A DNA stretch of 64,000 bases from Owenweeksia hongkongensis DSM 17368 (GCA_945865885.1 CAMBEZ010000001.1:1-64000); one strand, 5' to 3'. Positions 1 to 11,265 are shown, counted from the first letter of the stretch. A program made the numbers and translations. Notes: generated by a model from the sequence alone, not told the origin.

Positions 1-239
1 CTCTTGGTGTATCCGATTTTTCGGATGACTTCGCGGGCAATTTCTTGCGCGTCCAAGTAGGTTGAAGACTTGACTTCGCCTGCCAAGACTACCTGGCCGG
101 TGGTCACCAGCGTTTCGCAGGCCACTTTGGAAGACGGATCAAACGCCAAGAAGTGGTCCACCAACGCATCGGAAATTTGGTCGGCGATTTTGTCGGGGTG
201 CCCTTCGGACACCGATTCGGAGGTAAATAAGTAGCTCAT
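1..239 (-). CDS. metK: S-adenosylmethionine synthetase, N-terminal part (cut by window edge)
   Basis: The minus strand from the ATG at 239 encodes about 79 residues that match the start of MetK: a leader [10 protein letters not shown] followed by [14 protein letters not shown], the family's conserved ATP/methionine-binding N-terminal motif with the catalytic His. MetK makes SAM from methionine and ATP in the cytoplasm. The rest of the gene lies outside the window. The start is fixed by the canonical N-terminus. A leader of about 120 nt separates it from a TACCTTTG promoter element, and that leader folds like a SAM-II aptamer, so feedback by SAM is likely. The neighbours are a methionine-lyase-type enzyme and metH/metF. 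Confidence 0.96.
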   Translation of the reverse strand, partial: MSYLFTSESVSEGHPDKIADQISDALVDHFLAFDPSSKVACETLVTTGQVVLAGEVKSSTYLDAQEIAREVIRKIGYTK

Positions 240-301
240 GATTCAATTATCGCGTTAAGCGCAAAGAATCTGCTCGGTACTACAACTGGCAAAGTGCTCA
301 A

Positions 302-359
302 GATCCGGTCTTTAGCATTTTTTACCGTGGTTGCAATCGGAGCAAATCCTTCCACGCGG
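302..359 (-). promoter_or_regulatory. SAM-II-like riboswitch in the metK leader
   Basis: Read on the minus strand, the metK leader carries the ordered landmarks of the SAM-II aptamer: a P1 stem CGTGG (356-352) with CCACG (330-326); a loop starting GATTT (348-344 region) and ending TTGCA (336-332); an A-rich linker; the invariant GCTAAA (316-311); and a pseudoknot TCCG (341-338) with CGGA (307-304). The SAM-II type sequence has GAUUU, then CCG, then UUGCA, P1 3' strand, A-rich linker and GCUAAA in the same order. Its place upstream of metK fits SAM feedback. SAM-V, which shares this core, is an alternative. I matched this by eye, without a covariance model. Confidence 0.7.
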
Positions 360-362
360 TTG

Positions 363-370
363 CAAAGGTA
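363..370 (-). promoter_or_regulatory. metK promoter -7 element
   Basis: The minus strand reads TACCTTTG, a perfect match to the Bacteroidota -7 consensus TAnnTTTG. A TTG lies 17 nt upstream as a possible -33 element, inside the 3' end of the neighbouring lyase gene. Transcription would start near 356, at the first base pairs of the aptamer-like fold. Confidence 0.65.
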
Positions 371-372
371 CA

Positions 373-1623
373 TTACAAAAGGGGATCCAACGATTGTTTT
401 AAATCCGCAATGATGTCGTCCGGATGTTCAATGCCTACGCTCAAACGCACCATGGCCGCGGTGAGTCCCAGCGATTCTTTTTCCGCGTCCGGCATGTCTG
501 CGTGCGTCATGTGGTAGGGGTGCTGGGCCAAGCTTTCGTTGGAACCCAAACTCACCGCCAATTTGATGTGGCGCAGGGCATTCAAACAGCCAAAAGCTCC
601 GGCTTCGCCGCCGCGCACGTCAAAGGATATCATGGCACCCGGTGCGCTGCATTGTTTGCGGTACACGGCATTTTGGTGCTCGCCTTGTTCTGGAAGCCCC
701 GGGAAGTACACCCGTTCCACCGCCGGATGTTGTTGCAGGAACGACGCCACCTTTTGGGCGTTTTCCGTTTGCTTCGCCATCCGCAAAGACAGCGTCTCCA
801 AGGACCGCGTGAGCAGCCAACACGTGAACGGAGAGGCCATGTTGCCAATGAAGGTGCGCAGTCCTTTGACCGCCGCCAGCACTTCAGCGCTACCCACCAC
901 GGCGCCGGCAATCAAGTCCGAATGCCCGGACAAGTACTTGGTGGCGGAGTAAACGGACAAATCCGCGCCCCATTCCAAGGGCTTTTGCCAAATCGGCCCC
1001 ATATAAGTGTTGTCCACGGCGTACAAGATGGAGGTTCCGTAGGTGGTTTCCAGCCGACGGCGCAGGGTGTTGAGCCCTTCCAGGTCCACCATGGCGTTGG
1101 TGGGGTTGGCCGGAGTTTCTGCGTGGAGCACCCGCACTTGGGCGCCTTCGCCGCTGGCAATCAGCGCGTCGCCCAAAGCCTCCAAATCGGAGGTTGCGTC
1201 GAACGGCGTAACGTGCACGCCAATGCTGGTCAGGTAGTGGTAGGCAAAGTGGTGCGTTCCTCCGTACACGGGGTTGCTCAGCAGCAACCGATCTCCGGGC
1301 TTCAGAAAGGCCAGGAACACCGTGGAGATGGCGCTCATTCCGCTCTCAAACACGGCGGCCTCGTCCGCGTTTTCCCAGACCGCCAGACGTTCCTCCAGAA
1401 TTTGCAGATTGGGGTTGTTCAGGCGGCTGTAAATGAGGCCCTGTATTTCGCCTTCGCGTTGGGCTTCCTTGCCGTACGCCACGGCAAAAAAATGCTTGCC
1501 GGCTTCGGCATTGGGGAAGGCAAAGGTGGACGTCAGAAACAAGGGCGGCTTCACGGAATACTCGCTCCAAGACGGCTCGTAGCCGTGGGACATCATCAGG
1601 GATTCGGGGTGGTTACCAGTCAT
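373..1623 (-). CDS. Cys/Met-metabolism PLP enzyme, probably methionine gamma-lyase
   Basis: This 416-residue protein is a fold-type I PLP enzyme of the cystathionine gamma-synthase/methionine gamma-lyase family. Visible motifs are YSRLNNPN (65-72; Tyr and Arg bind the neighbouring subunit's PLP phosphate), ESGMSA (93-98), AVDNTY with Asp204 facing the PLP pyridine nitrogen, and SATKYLSGHSD with Lys229 as the Schiff-base lysine. Length is normal. The divergent Lrp/AsnC gene 70 bp away resembles arrangements in which an Lrp regulator controls amino-acid breakdown, which favours a catabolic lyase (methionine to methanethiol, 2-oxobutyrate and ammonia). Cystathionine gamma-synthase or O-acetylhomoserine sulfhydrylase activity cannot be excluded from sequence. 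Confidence 0.85.
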   Translation of the reverse strand: MTGNHPESLMMSHGYEPSWSEYSVKPPLFLTSTFAFPNAEAGKHFFAVAYGKEAQREGEIQGLIYSRLNNPNLQILEERLAVWENADEAAVFESGMSAISTVFLAFLKPGDRLLLSNPVYGGTHHFAYHYLTSIGVHVTPFDATSDLEALGDALIASGEGAQVRVLHAETPANPTNAMVDLEGLNTLRRRLETTYGTSILYAVDNTYMGPIWQKPLEWGADLSVYSATKYLSGHSDLIAGAVVGSAEVLAAVKGLRTFIGNMASPFTCWLLTRSLETLSLRMAKQTENAQKVASFLQQHPAVERVYFPGLPEQGEHQNAVYRKQCSAPGAMISFDVRGGEAGAFGCLNALRHIKLAVSLGSNESLAQHPYHMTHADMPDAEKESLGLTAAMVRLSVGIEHPDDIIADLKQSLDPLL

Positions 1624-1625
1624 GG

Positions 1626-1637
1626 TTCAAATTTGAA
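1626..1637. promoter_or_regulatory. 12-bp perfect palindrome, candidate Lrp operator
   Basis: TTCAAATTTGAA is an exact palindrome starting 3 bp upstream of the lyase ATG, in the 70-bp region shared with the divergent Lrp gene. A second, weaker inverted repeat, TAGAT-AAAAA-ATCTA (1675-1689), ends 5 bp before the Lrp start codon. Both sit where an Lrp/AsnC regulator would bind to control its target and itself. The assignment is inferred from position. Confidence 0.4.
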
Positions 1638-1693
1638 AGTAAGAAGTGATATTTTCCGAAACTTTAGCTTATTTTAGATAAAAAATCTATTTT

Positions 1694-2149
1694 ATGTCAT
1701 CTTTTCAGAAAATTGATCTAGACGAAGTGGATTTACAGCTCCTTAGAGCGCTGCAAGACGACGCGCGTTTGACTACCAAGGAGCTGGCCAAACGGGTACA
1801 TAAATCGTCCACTGCTACCTACGAACGCATCAAGCGCATGGAAGCGGCCGGCGTCATTGCGGGCTACCGCGCGGAGGTTCCGCCGGCCGCGCTGGGCAAA
1901 GAACTGGTGGTCTTCGTCTCCATCCGTTTGAAGGAGCATCGGGACACCATTTTGGAGGCCTTCCAGTCCGACCTCCGCGGCCTGTTTGAAGTAGAGGAAT
2001 GGTACCACATCACCGGTCCGCACGATTTCATGCTCAAGGTGGCCATGCCGTCCATGGATGCCTACCACCGTTTTCTCAACAAAAAACTCGCGGCATTGCC
2101 CAATATCTCCACGGTGCAAAGCCTGATTGTGCTGCACCGGGGGAAGTGA
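1694..2149 (+). CDS. Lrp/AsnC family transcriptional regulator
   Basis: The 151-residue product has the two-part Lrp/AsnC layout. An N-terminal winged helix-turn-helix at about residues 10-60 contains DLQLLRALQDDAR, LTTKELA and YERIKRME. A RAM ligand-binding domain at about 68-148 includes the WYHITGPHDFMLKV strand region typical of effector-binding octamers. It probably senses an amino acid such as methionine or leucine and controls the divergent PLP lyase; this target is inferred from gene order and the palindromes between the genes. Length and start are normal. Confidence 0.92.
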   Translation: MSSFQKIDLDEVDLQLLRALQDDARLTTKELAKRVHKSSTATYERIKRMEAAGVIAGYRAEVPPAALGKELVVFVSIRLKEHRDTILEAFQSDLRGLFEVEEWYHITGPHDFMLKVAMPSMDAYHRFLNKKLAALPNISTVQSLIVLHRGK

Positions 2150-2223
2150 AGGTTACAGGTTCAGCTTGGGTGGAGTAATTATCCTGGGAGCTAACGCCTA
2201 CATTATTAAGCACAAAATCTTCC

Positions 2224-2231
2224 TATCTTTG
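2224..2231 (+). promoter_or_regulatory. metH operon promoter -7 element
   Basis: TATCTTTG matches the Bacteroidota -7 consensus exactly. The expected transcription start, about 6 nt downstream, coincides with the 5' strand of riboswitch stem P1. No convincing -33 TTTG is visible. Confidence 0.65.
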
Positions 2232-2234
2232 CAC

Positions 2235-2387
2235 TGCTTATCCAGAAAGACTGAGGGACTGGGCCCTACGACGTCTTAGCAACCCGCACAGGGTGGGTGC
2301 TACCTCCCGCTGACGACGGCCTCGTGCCGATCGTCGGACAGATGAGCTCTGACAGCCGCCCCCGGCTTCGGTCCTTCTGCATAGGCA
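2235..2387 (+). promoter_or_regulatory. SAM-I (S-box) riboswitch
   Basis: The leader contains the S-box landmarks: CTTATCCAGA opening stem P1 (2237 on), GAGGGACTGGGCCCTACGA, TTAGCAACC, GGTGGGTGCTACCTCC and GATGAGC. The P1 5' strand (2235-2249) pairs with 2373-2387 over 12 of 15 positions. S-box RNAs bind SAM and lower expression of methionine genes when SAM is abundant. The aptamer ends 21 nt before the metH GTG start. No U-tract terminator follows, so control of translation initiation or of an alternative fold is more likely than classical termination. Confidence 0.95.
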
Positions 2388-2408
2388 CTCATTCGTAATG
2401 CGCTGCCT

Positions 2409-3409
2409 GTGGACCCCAACCACCCCCTTTTGGAAATTGCCCGTCGCCGCGTTCTGATTTTGGACGGAGCCATGGGTTCCATGCTCCAAACCTACCGATT
2501 AGACGAGGACGGCTACCGCGGCGAGCGGTTTGCCGATTGGCCGCAATCCCTGCGCGGGAACAACGACTTGCTGAACCTCACCCAACCGGAAATCGTGGAG
2601 TCCATCCACGCGTCCTATTTTGAGGCCGGTGCGGACTTGGTGGAAACCAACACCTTCAACGCCCAGTCCATTTCCATGGCAGACTACGGCATGGCCCATT
2701 TGGTGAAAGAGATCAACCGCGCCGGTGCGGAATTGGCCCGCAAGGCCGCCAATGCCGCCTCCACACCGGACCGCCCCCGCTTCGTGGCCGGAGCCATCGG
2801 CCCCACCAACCGAACCCTGAGTTTGAGTCCGGACGTCAATCGCCCGGGGTACCGCGCCACCACTTTTGAGGAACTGGTCAGCGCATACAAGGAGCAAGCA
2901 GAGGCCTTGTTGGAGGGTGGAGTAGACGCCCTCTTGGTGGAAACCGTGTTCGACACGCTGAATGCCAAGGCCGCATTGTACGCCGTAGAGGAGGCCTTTG
3001 CCGCCACCGGCCAAACCGTCCCCATCCTGGTCAGTGGAACCATTACGGACGCCAGCGGACGCACCTTGAGCGGCCAAACCACCGAAGCCTTTCTGATCAG
3101 TCTCAGTCATTTGCCCTTGCTCAGCATCGGGTTGAACTGCGCCTTGGGCGCCAAAGACCTGCGGCCTTACCTGCAGACCTTGGCCGCGGAGGCTCCCTTC
3201 CTGGTGAGCGCCTACCCCAATGCCGGATTGCCCAATGCCTTGGGCGGGTACGACGAAACCCCCGAGCAAATGGCGGATGCCGTTGAGGAGTACCTCCAAC
3301 TGGGCTTGGTCAATATTTTGGGCGGATGCTGCGGCACCACCCCGGAGCACATTCGGGCTTTTGCCGCCAAAGCCGCTCGTTACGAACCCAGACCCCTTCC
3401 TGCCGCCCT

Positions 3410-3413
<4 letters not shown>
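2409..3413 (+). CDS. metH: Methionine synthase, homocysteine-binding half
   Basis: The 334-residue protein is the homocysteine S-methyltransferase (Pfam S-methyl_trans) module of cobalamin-dependent methionine synthase. It has the N-terminal [12 protein letters not shown] barrel motif and the Zn-binding cysteines in GLNCALG and [11 protein letters not shown] near the C-terminus, which hold and activate homocysteine. The start is GTG at 2409; the ATG at 2398 is out of frame. The stop codon overlaps the start of the next gene in an ATGA arrangement, so the two halves are translated together. Splitting MetH into a separate homocysteine module and a folate/B12/activation module is seen elsewhere in Bacteroidota. 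Confidence 0.95.
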
Positions 3414-6046
<2,633 letters not shown>

Positions 6047-6097
6047 TCCCCCCACAAAGCTGCGCACCACTTATTTGTACCTAATACGCACCTCCCC

Positions 6098-7054
6098 GTG
6101 AAAGTAACCGACCACATCGCCGCCGCCCAGGGCAAAACCCTGTTCAGTTTTGAAATCCTCCCCCCCGTAAAAGGCACCTCCATCGACGGCCTCTTCCAAA
6201 ACATCGAACGGTTGATGCAGTTTGACCCCAAGTTCATCGACGTCACCAGCCACCGGGAGGAATTCATTTACAAGAAGCACCCCAACGGTCTGCTGCAGAA
6301 GGTACACACCCGCAAAAGGCCGGGAACCGTCGGCATTTGCGCGGCCATTCAAAACAAATTCCACGTGGACACCGTTCCGCACATTTTGTGCGGCGGCTTT
6401 ACCGCGGAGGAAACGGAATACGCCCTGATTGATTTGCATTACTTGGGCATAGACAACGTTTTGTTGTTGCGGGGCGACGCCCTCAAGTCTGAAGCCCAAT
6501 TCACGCCAGAGCCAGGCGGCCACGCGCACGCCCTGGACCTCATCCAGCAAGTAGTGGGGTTGAACCGCGGCAAGTACCTCCACGACGAAGTAGAGAACAC
6601 CAATCCCTCCAATTTTTGCATTGGCGTTGCGGGTTACCCGGAAAAGCACTTTGAGGCGCCCAACACCAAAGCAGACTTGCGCCACCTCAAGGCCAAAGTA
6701 GAGGCAGGCGCTGAGTACGTGGTGACGCAAATGTTTTTTGACAACGCCGCCTACTTCAAGTTTGTGGAGGATTGCCGCGCCGCGGGCATCAAAGTTCCCA
6801 TTGTTCCCGGCCTCAAACCCATCACCACCGCCAGCCAATTGAACACCGTTCCCCGGCACTTTTCCGTGACGTTGCCGGACGATTTAGTGGATGCCCTGGA
6901 AGGGGCCAAAACCCCCGAGGCCGTCAAGGCCGTAGGGGTGGAGTGGACCATTGCTCAGTCCCAAGAATTGATGGCGTCCGGCGTACCGGTTCTGCACTAC
7001 TACACCATGGGCAAGGCAGACGAAACCGAGAAGATTGCGCGGGCCCTGTTCTGA
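6098..7054 (+). CDS. metF: 5,10-methylenetetrahydrofolate reductase
   Basis: The 318-residue protein matches MetF: FSFEILPP near the N-terminus, DVTSHR, the FAD-site region RGDALKSE, and QMFFDNAAYF in the second half of the barrel. It reduces methylene-THF to 5-methyl-THF, the methyl donor for the upstream MetH. It probably belongs to the same transcript: the gap to metH is 51 bp, no terminator is seen, and so the S-box leader would control it too. The start is GTG at 6098; no Shine-Dalgarno sequence is visible, as usual here. Length is typical. Confidence 0.95.
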   Translation: MKVTDHIAAAQGKTLFSFEILPPVKGTSIDGLFQNIERLMQFDPKFIDVTSHREEFIYKKHPNGLLQKVHTRKRPGTVGICAAIQNKFHVDTVPHILCGGFTAEETEYALIDLHYLGIDNVLLLRGDALKSEAQFTPEPGGHAHALDLIQQVVGLNRGKYLHDEVENTNPSNFCIGVAGYPEKHFEAPNTKADLRHLKAKVEAGAEYVVTQMFFDNAAYFKFVEDCRAAGIKVPIVPGLKPITTASQLNTVPRHFSVTLPDDLVDALEGAKTPEAVKAVGVEWTIAQSQELMASGVPVLHYYTMGKADETEKIARALF

Positions 7055-7106
7055 ATCCCATTTGTGCCGACGGCGCACCACCCGCGTTTAGCGGTAGGGA
7101 AAACAT

Positions 7107-7538
7107 TTACCGGTTGCGAATGCGCAATGCGTTGCCGTCGTAGGAAATCCGATACGGCAAAAGGGGATAGGTGGTGTTCCCGTCCAGCGGTTGGCCGTCA
7201 AAGAGCAAAAAGCGTTGCCCGTCGCACGGGCAAACAGCGTACAAATTATCCTCCAACTCCAAGCCACAACCGGCCTCCAAGTGGTTGGGACAACACAGGT
7301 CCAGTGCGGCAAAATCATCCACATTTTCTTGCAACGTTCTGCGGTACACCACAATCCCGCGCACCCCGGCATCCGGCAGGACCACCGTACCGCCCACAAA
7401 CTGCAGCGGATATCCAGACGGTGTAGACAAATAGACCACCTCGTTGACCGGAACGTACGGCACCGGATGGGGATTGCGATCGCCACAACTTATAAGTAAT
7501 GTGCTAATTGCAAATAAGTTAAAAACAAATTGACGCAT
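7107..7538 (-). CDS. Lipoprotein with degenerate Rieske-like domain
   Basis: A 143-residue protein with a lipoprotein signal (hydrophobic stretch then LISC at 15-18). Its second half looks like a Rieske fold: a first motif CCPNH and a second motif VCPCDGQRF followed by LFDGQPL. Classical Rieske proteins coordinate 2Fe-2S with CxH and CxxH; here the second His is Asp (CPCD), so the cluster is lost, altered or replaced by another metal site. It is probably anchored on the periplasmic or outer face of a membrane. It is monocistronic, convergent with metF and divergent from the TonB receptor. Function unknown. Confidence 0.7.
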   Translation of the reverse strand: MRQFVFNLFAISTLLISCGDRNPHPVPYVPVNEVVYLSTPSGYPLQFVGGTVVLPDAGVRGIVVYRRTLQENVDDFAALDLCCPNHLEAGCGLELEDNLYAVCPCDGQRFLLFDGQPLDGNTTYPLLPYRISYDGNALRIRNR

Positions 7539-7641
7539 GGGGCAGTTCTTTTTCTTCTAAACCTATGGTAAACTTAACGTAAACTATCGTTATTTTAGCC
7601 CTTTCGTATACTCCTTTAAAAAGATCAAAGCCAGCATACCT

Positions 7642-10600
7642 ATGCGCAAACTGATCCTCTTCGGTCTCTCCCTATTGGTTGCAACAACAGCCGTTTGGGC
7701 ACAATCGCGCCCCGGTTCCGTCAAAGGAAACGTGTCGGAACGAAAATCGGGCGATGGAATTCCCAACGCTGTCGTCAAAATCATGGACGGCAAAGCGGTA
7801 GAAGCCCAAGGCAAAACCGACTTCGACGGCAACTTCTCCATCTCGCCGGTGGACGAAGGCTCCTACACCATCCGAATCGAAGCCTTTGGCATGCAGCCGT
7901 ATGAATTGGGCGGCGCCAAGGTTCCTGCGGGCCGTCCGTTGGTGTTGACGGTAAAAATGACCGAGAAAACCAACGAATTGGACGTTGTTACCGTAAAAGC
8001 AAAATACGAAGCGCCACTGGTGGAGACCGGTAAAACGGCACAAACCTTTGACCAAGAAGTCATTCGGAACCTACCGCAGCGCGGGTTGACGGGTCTTTTG
8101 CAAATGTCTGCATCCGTCGTCACAAACGAAGCCACCGGTGGGGTATCCTTCCGGGGAGGTCGCGAGAACGGCAACCAGGTATTCATCGACGGTATTAAGG
8201 TTCGGGGAAGCATCAACCTCCCGCGCGACGCCATTCAAACGACGGAAGTCATCACCGGAGGTACGCCCGCCATCTACGGCGACGTTACGGGTGGGGTCAT
8301 CTCCACCACCACGCGCGGACCATCGTCTCGTTACTTTGGTGCCGGTGAATACGTAACGTCACAATTTATCGATCCCTACGGGTACAACTTGGGCTCGTTT
8401 ACGGCCGGTGGCCCCATCATCAAGAACAAAGACGGTCGTGCCATCGTTGGTTTTTTGTTGTCTACGGAATACGAATTCAACAAGGACGGTCGTCCGTATG
8501 CTACGGGTGTATACCGTGTTAAAGAAGACGTATTGGCTCGTTTGCAAGATCGTCCGTTGATCCCAACGGCCACGGGATTGGGAACCATTCAAGCAGGAGA
8601 GTTGCTGCGTCGCGATTCTTTGGAAACCATTCCCGCGCGTTTGAACGTCCGGTCCAATGAATTCCGTGCCACCTACAACATCAACATCAAACCCAGCAAA
8701 ACCACCGGTGTTGTTTTGGGCGGTCGCTTTATTTGGAACGACCGCATGAACGGCGGCTTCTCCAATGCCTTGACCAACTGGGACAACAACAGCAACTCCA
8801 TGAACCGCGACGTGTCTGCCTACGCCCGATTCACGCAAAACTTTGGTTCCGGAGAAGAGGGAGACCTCATTCGCAATGCCTACTATACGGTACAAGTAGA
8901 CTTTACGCGGAACTTCGGTCGCACGTGGGATCCCCGCTTGCGCGACAACGTTTTCCAGTACGGCCACATCGGAACCTTCACCACGGAGCGTTCGCGCCTG
9001 TACGGGTACGGTTTGGATCAGGTTTCTGGCCTCACCGGCTGGCGTCAGTTGCTGAATTTGGACACCAACGTACGCTTTGAGGCTTCTCAGTACAACCCGG
9101 TCCTGGCCAACTACACCCAAACGTATTACGATTTGGTTCGCCAAGGATTGCTCCGCACCGGCGTGCGCAACTTGGAGAACATTCGCCAAGGTGGAGGTTT
9201 GCTCAACGGCCAGTCTCCGAACGGCATTTACAGCTTGTTCAACAACGTGGGTACGGTAACCGCCAACTACAGCTACTTCCAGAACGACCAGTTCCGGGTC
9301 ACCGCCTCCACCAACTTTGAAATCAAAGGGCACCAACTGGTGGCTGGTTTGGAATACGAACAGCGAATCGACCGCGCCTTCAGCGTTGGCGGCTACGGAC
9401 TGTGGACCCTCATGCGCGGTTTGCAGAACGATGCCATTCGCGAATTGGATTTGACCCGTCCACAGGCCATTTACCAAGACGGAGTATTCCAAGACACCAT
9501 CAACTATCCCCAAGCCTTTGACGCCTCCAAGCCGCGTACGTTTGACCGAAACATGCGCCGCAAATTGGGTCTGGACCCCAACGGATCCGATCTATTGGAC
9601 ATCGACTCCTACGATCCTTCTCTATTCAGCTTGGACATGTTTAGCGCTCAGGAGTTGAACAACTTTGGCGCGGGTGCTTACGTGAGCTACTTCGGATACA
9701 ACTTCGACGGCTCGCCCCAAACGTTCAACCCCACCATCAACGATTTCTTCAACAAGCGCGATGCTGCAGGAAATAAAACGTACCCGATCCCGGCATTCCA
9801 GCCCATCTACATGGCCGGTTACATCCAAGATCAGTTTACCTACAAGGATTTGTTCTTTAACTTGGGCGTGCGCGTAGACCGCTACGACGCCAACCAGCCG
9901 GTGCTGAAAGATGCCTTCTCGCTGTACCCAGCATACACGGTAGGTGAAGCACGCGCCATGGCAGACAACTACCCATGGGTTGCCAACATTCCGGAATCCA
10001 TAGCAGACGACGCCGTGGTGTACGTGGACAACATTAACAACCCCAAGCGCATCACCGGATACCGCAAGGAGTATGATTGGTTCAACGCCGACGGTTCTCC
10101 CCAATTGAATCCAAAAGAAATTTCGGATTTGTCCGGCGGTCAGGCTAAGCCTTGGATCATCAACGACGGATCTTGGGTAGACGGCCAACCGGTTCTGAAC
10201 GCAAACTCCTTTAAGGATTACGATCCCCAGGTGACGGTTTCTCCGCGTATTTCGTTCCAGTTCCCCATCAGTGGTTCTGCTGAATTCTTTGCACACTACG
10301 ATTTATTGGTGCAGCGCCCCAACGAGAACACCCGCTTCAACCCAATCAACTACGTCAATTTGGAGTACGGATCTGCAACCATCGCCAACCCGGACCTCAA
10401 GCCGCAGAAGCAAACGGAATACGAAATCGGTTTCCGTCAGAAGTTGAATGATCGTTCTGCGTTGAAAATCAATGCGTTCTACCGCGAATACCGCGACTTG
10501 ATTCAGTCCGTCTCCGTAACCGAAGCGTACCCCCGCACCTACATCACCTACGGCAACCGGGACTTCACCACGGCCAAGGGCTTCTCCTTCCAGTACGACT

Positions 10601-11265
10601 TGCGCCGCACGGGCAACATTTTGGCCTACGCCAACTACACCCTTTCGTATGCAGACGGTACCGGTTCGGGCGCCAACTCCGGCATTGCCTTAGCGCGTTC
10701 GGGTCAGCCGAACTTGCGTTACATCCAGCCTTTGGATTTTGACGTTCGCCACAACTTTGCCGCCAACATCGACTTCCGATTCCAGGACGGTGCGGCCTAC
10801 AACGGCCCCATTTGGTTCGACACGAAGGTATTTGCCAATGCGGGCATCAACATCTTGGCTACCGCGCAGTCCGGAACGCCGTATTCTCGCCGAGATCGGG
10901 CTACGTCGCTTACGGATGCGAATGCACCGGTTATTGGTCTGTTGAACGGTTCTCGCTTGCCTTGGCAGAGCAAGGTGGACATGACCGCCAACAAGGTGTG
11001 GTACTTCGGTGCAGATAACCGCAAGAACTTTGAAGTGTACGTTCAGATCTTGAACGTGCTGAATCAGCTGAACGTATTGAACTCCTACGCCTTCACGGGC
11101 TCTCCTTCCGACGACGGCTACTTGTCCTCGCCCCAAGGACAACAGGGCATCCTATTCACCACCGACGCACAATCGTTTACCGATTTGTACAACATCGCCA
11201 TGGTGAGCCCCTTCAATTTCTCTTTGCCGCGCCGCGTTCGTTTGGGCATTCGTTTCGGATTCTAA
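7642..11265 (+). CDS. Large TonB-dependent receptor with carboxypeptidase-like N-domain
   Basis: This 1207-residue outer-membrane protein has a signal peptide (1-20, cut after VWA), a carboxypeptidase-regulatory-like Ig domain (about 25-105, ending SFGMQPYEL-like), a plug domain (about 130-260; SFRGGRENGNQVFIDGIKVRG, GGTPAIYGDVTGGVI) and a long beta-barrel ending in F (RLGIRFGF). The size and Ig domain resemble SusC-type receptors, but no SusD partner follows. Instead a secreted 1332-residue protein and a PorV-like protein come next at 25-bp and 12-bp gaps, suggesting one operon. The substrate is unknown; the receptor may serve the secreted partner rather than a sugar. Confidence 0.88.
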   Translation: MRKLILFGLSLLVATTAVWAQSRPGSVKGNVSERKSGDGIPNAVVKIMDGKAVEAQGKTDFDGNFSISPVDEGSYTIRIEAFGMQPYELGGAKVPAGRPLVLTVKMTEKTNELDVVTVKAKYEAPLVETGKTAQTFDQEVIRNLPQRGLTGLLQMSASVVTNEATGGVSFRGGRENGNQVFIDGIKVRGSINLPRDAIQTTEVITGGTPAIYGDVTGGVISTTTRGPSSRYFGAGEYVTSQFIDPYGYNLGSFTAGGPIIKNKDGRAIVGFLLSTEYEFNKDGRPYATGVYRVKEDVLARLQDRPLIPTATGLGTIQAGELLRRDSLETIPARLNVRSNEFRATYNINIKPSKTTGVVLGGRFIWNDRMNGGFSNALTNWDNNSNSMNRDVSAYARFTQNFGSGEEGDLIRNAYYTVQVDFTRNFGRTWDPRLRDNVFQYGHIGTFTTERSRLYGYGLDQVSGLTGWRQLLNLDTNVRFEASQYNPVLANYTQTYYDLVRQGLLRTGVRNLENIRQGGGLLNGQSPNGIYSLFNNVGTVTANYSYFQNDQFRVTASTNFEIKGHQLVAGLEYEQRIDRAFSVGGYGLWTLMRGLQNDAIRELDLTRPQAIYQDGVFQDTINYPQAFDASKPRTFDRNMRRKLGLDPNGSDLLDIDSYDPSLFSLDMFSAQELNNFGAGAYVSYFGYNFDGSPQTFNPTINDFFNKRDAAGNKTYPIPAFQPIYMAGYIQDQFTYKDLFFNLGVRVDRYDANQPVLKDAFSLYPAYTVGEARAMADNYPWVANIPESIADDAVVYVDNINNPKRITGYRKEYDWFNADGSPQLNPKEISDLSGGQAKPWIINDGSWVDGQPVLNANSFKDYDPQVTVSPRISFQFPISGSAEFFAHYDLLVQRPNENTRFNPINYVNLEYGSATIANPDLKPQKQTEYEIGFRQKLNDRSALKINAFYREYRDLIQSVSVTEAYPRTYITYGNRDFTTAKGFSFQYDLRRTGNILAYANYTLSYADGTGSGANSGIALARSGQPNLRYIQPLDFDVRHNFAANIDFRFQDGAAYNGPIWFDTKVFANAGINILATAQSGTPYSRRDRATSLTDANAPVIGLLNGSRLPWQSKVDMTANKVWYFGADNRKNFEVYVQILNVLNQLNVLNSYAFTGSPSDDGYLSSPQGQQGILFTTDAQSFTDLYNIAMVSPFNFSLPRRVRLGIRFGF

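Noticed and set aside
424-1677. 417-codon plus-strand frame opposite the PLP lyase
   Set aside because: Shadow of a gene with intact catalytic motifs; composition is His/Arg/Gln-rich noise.
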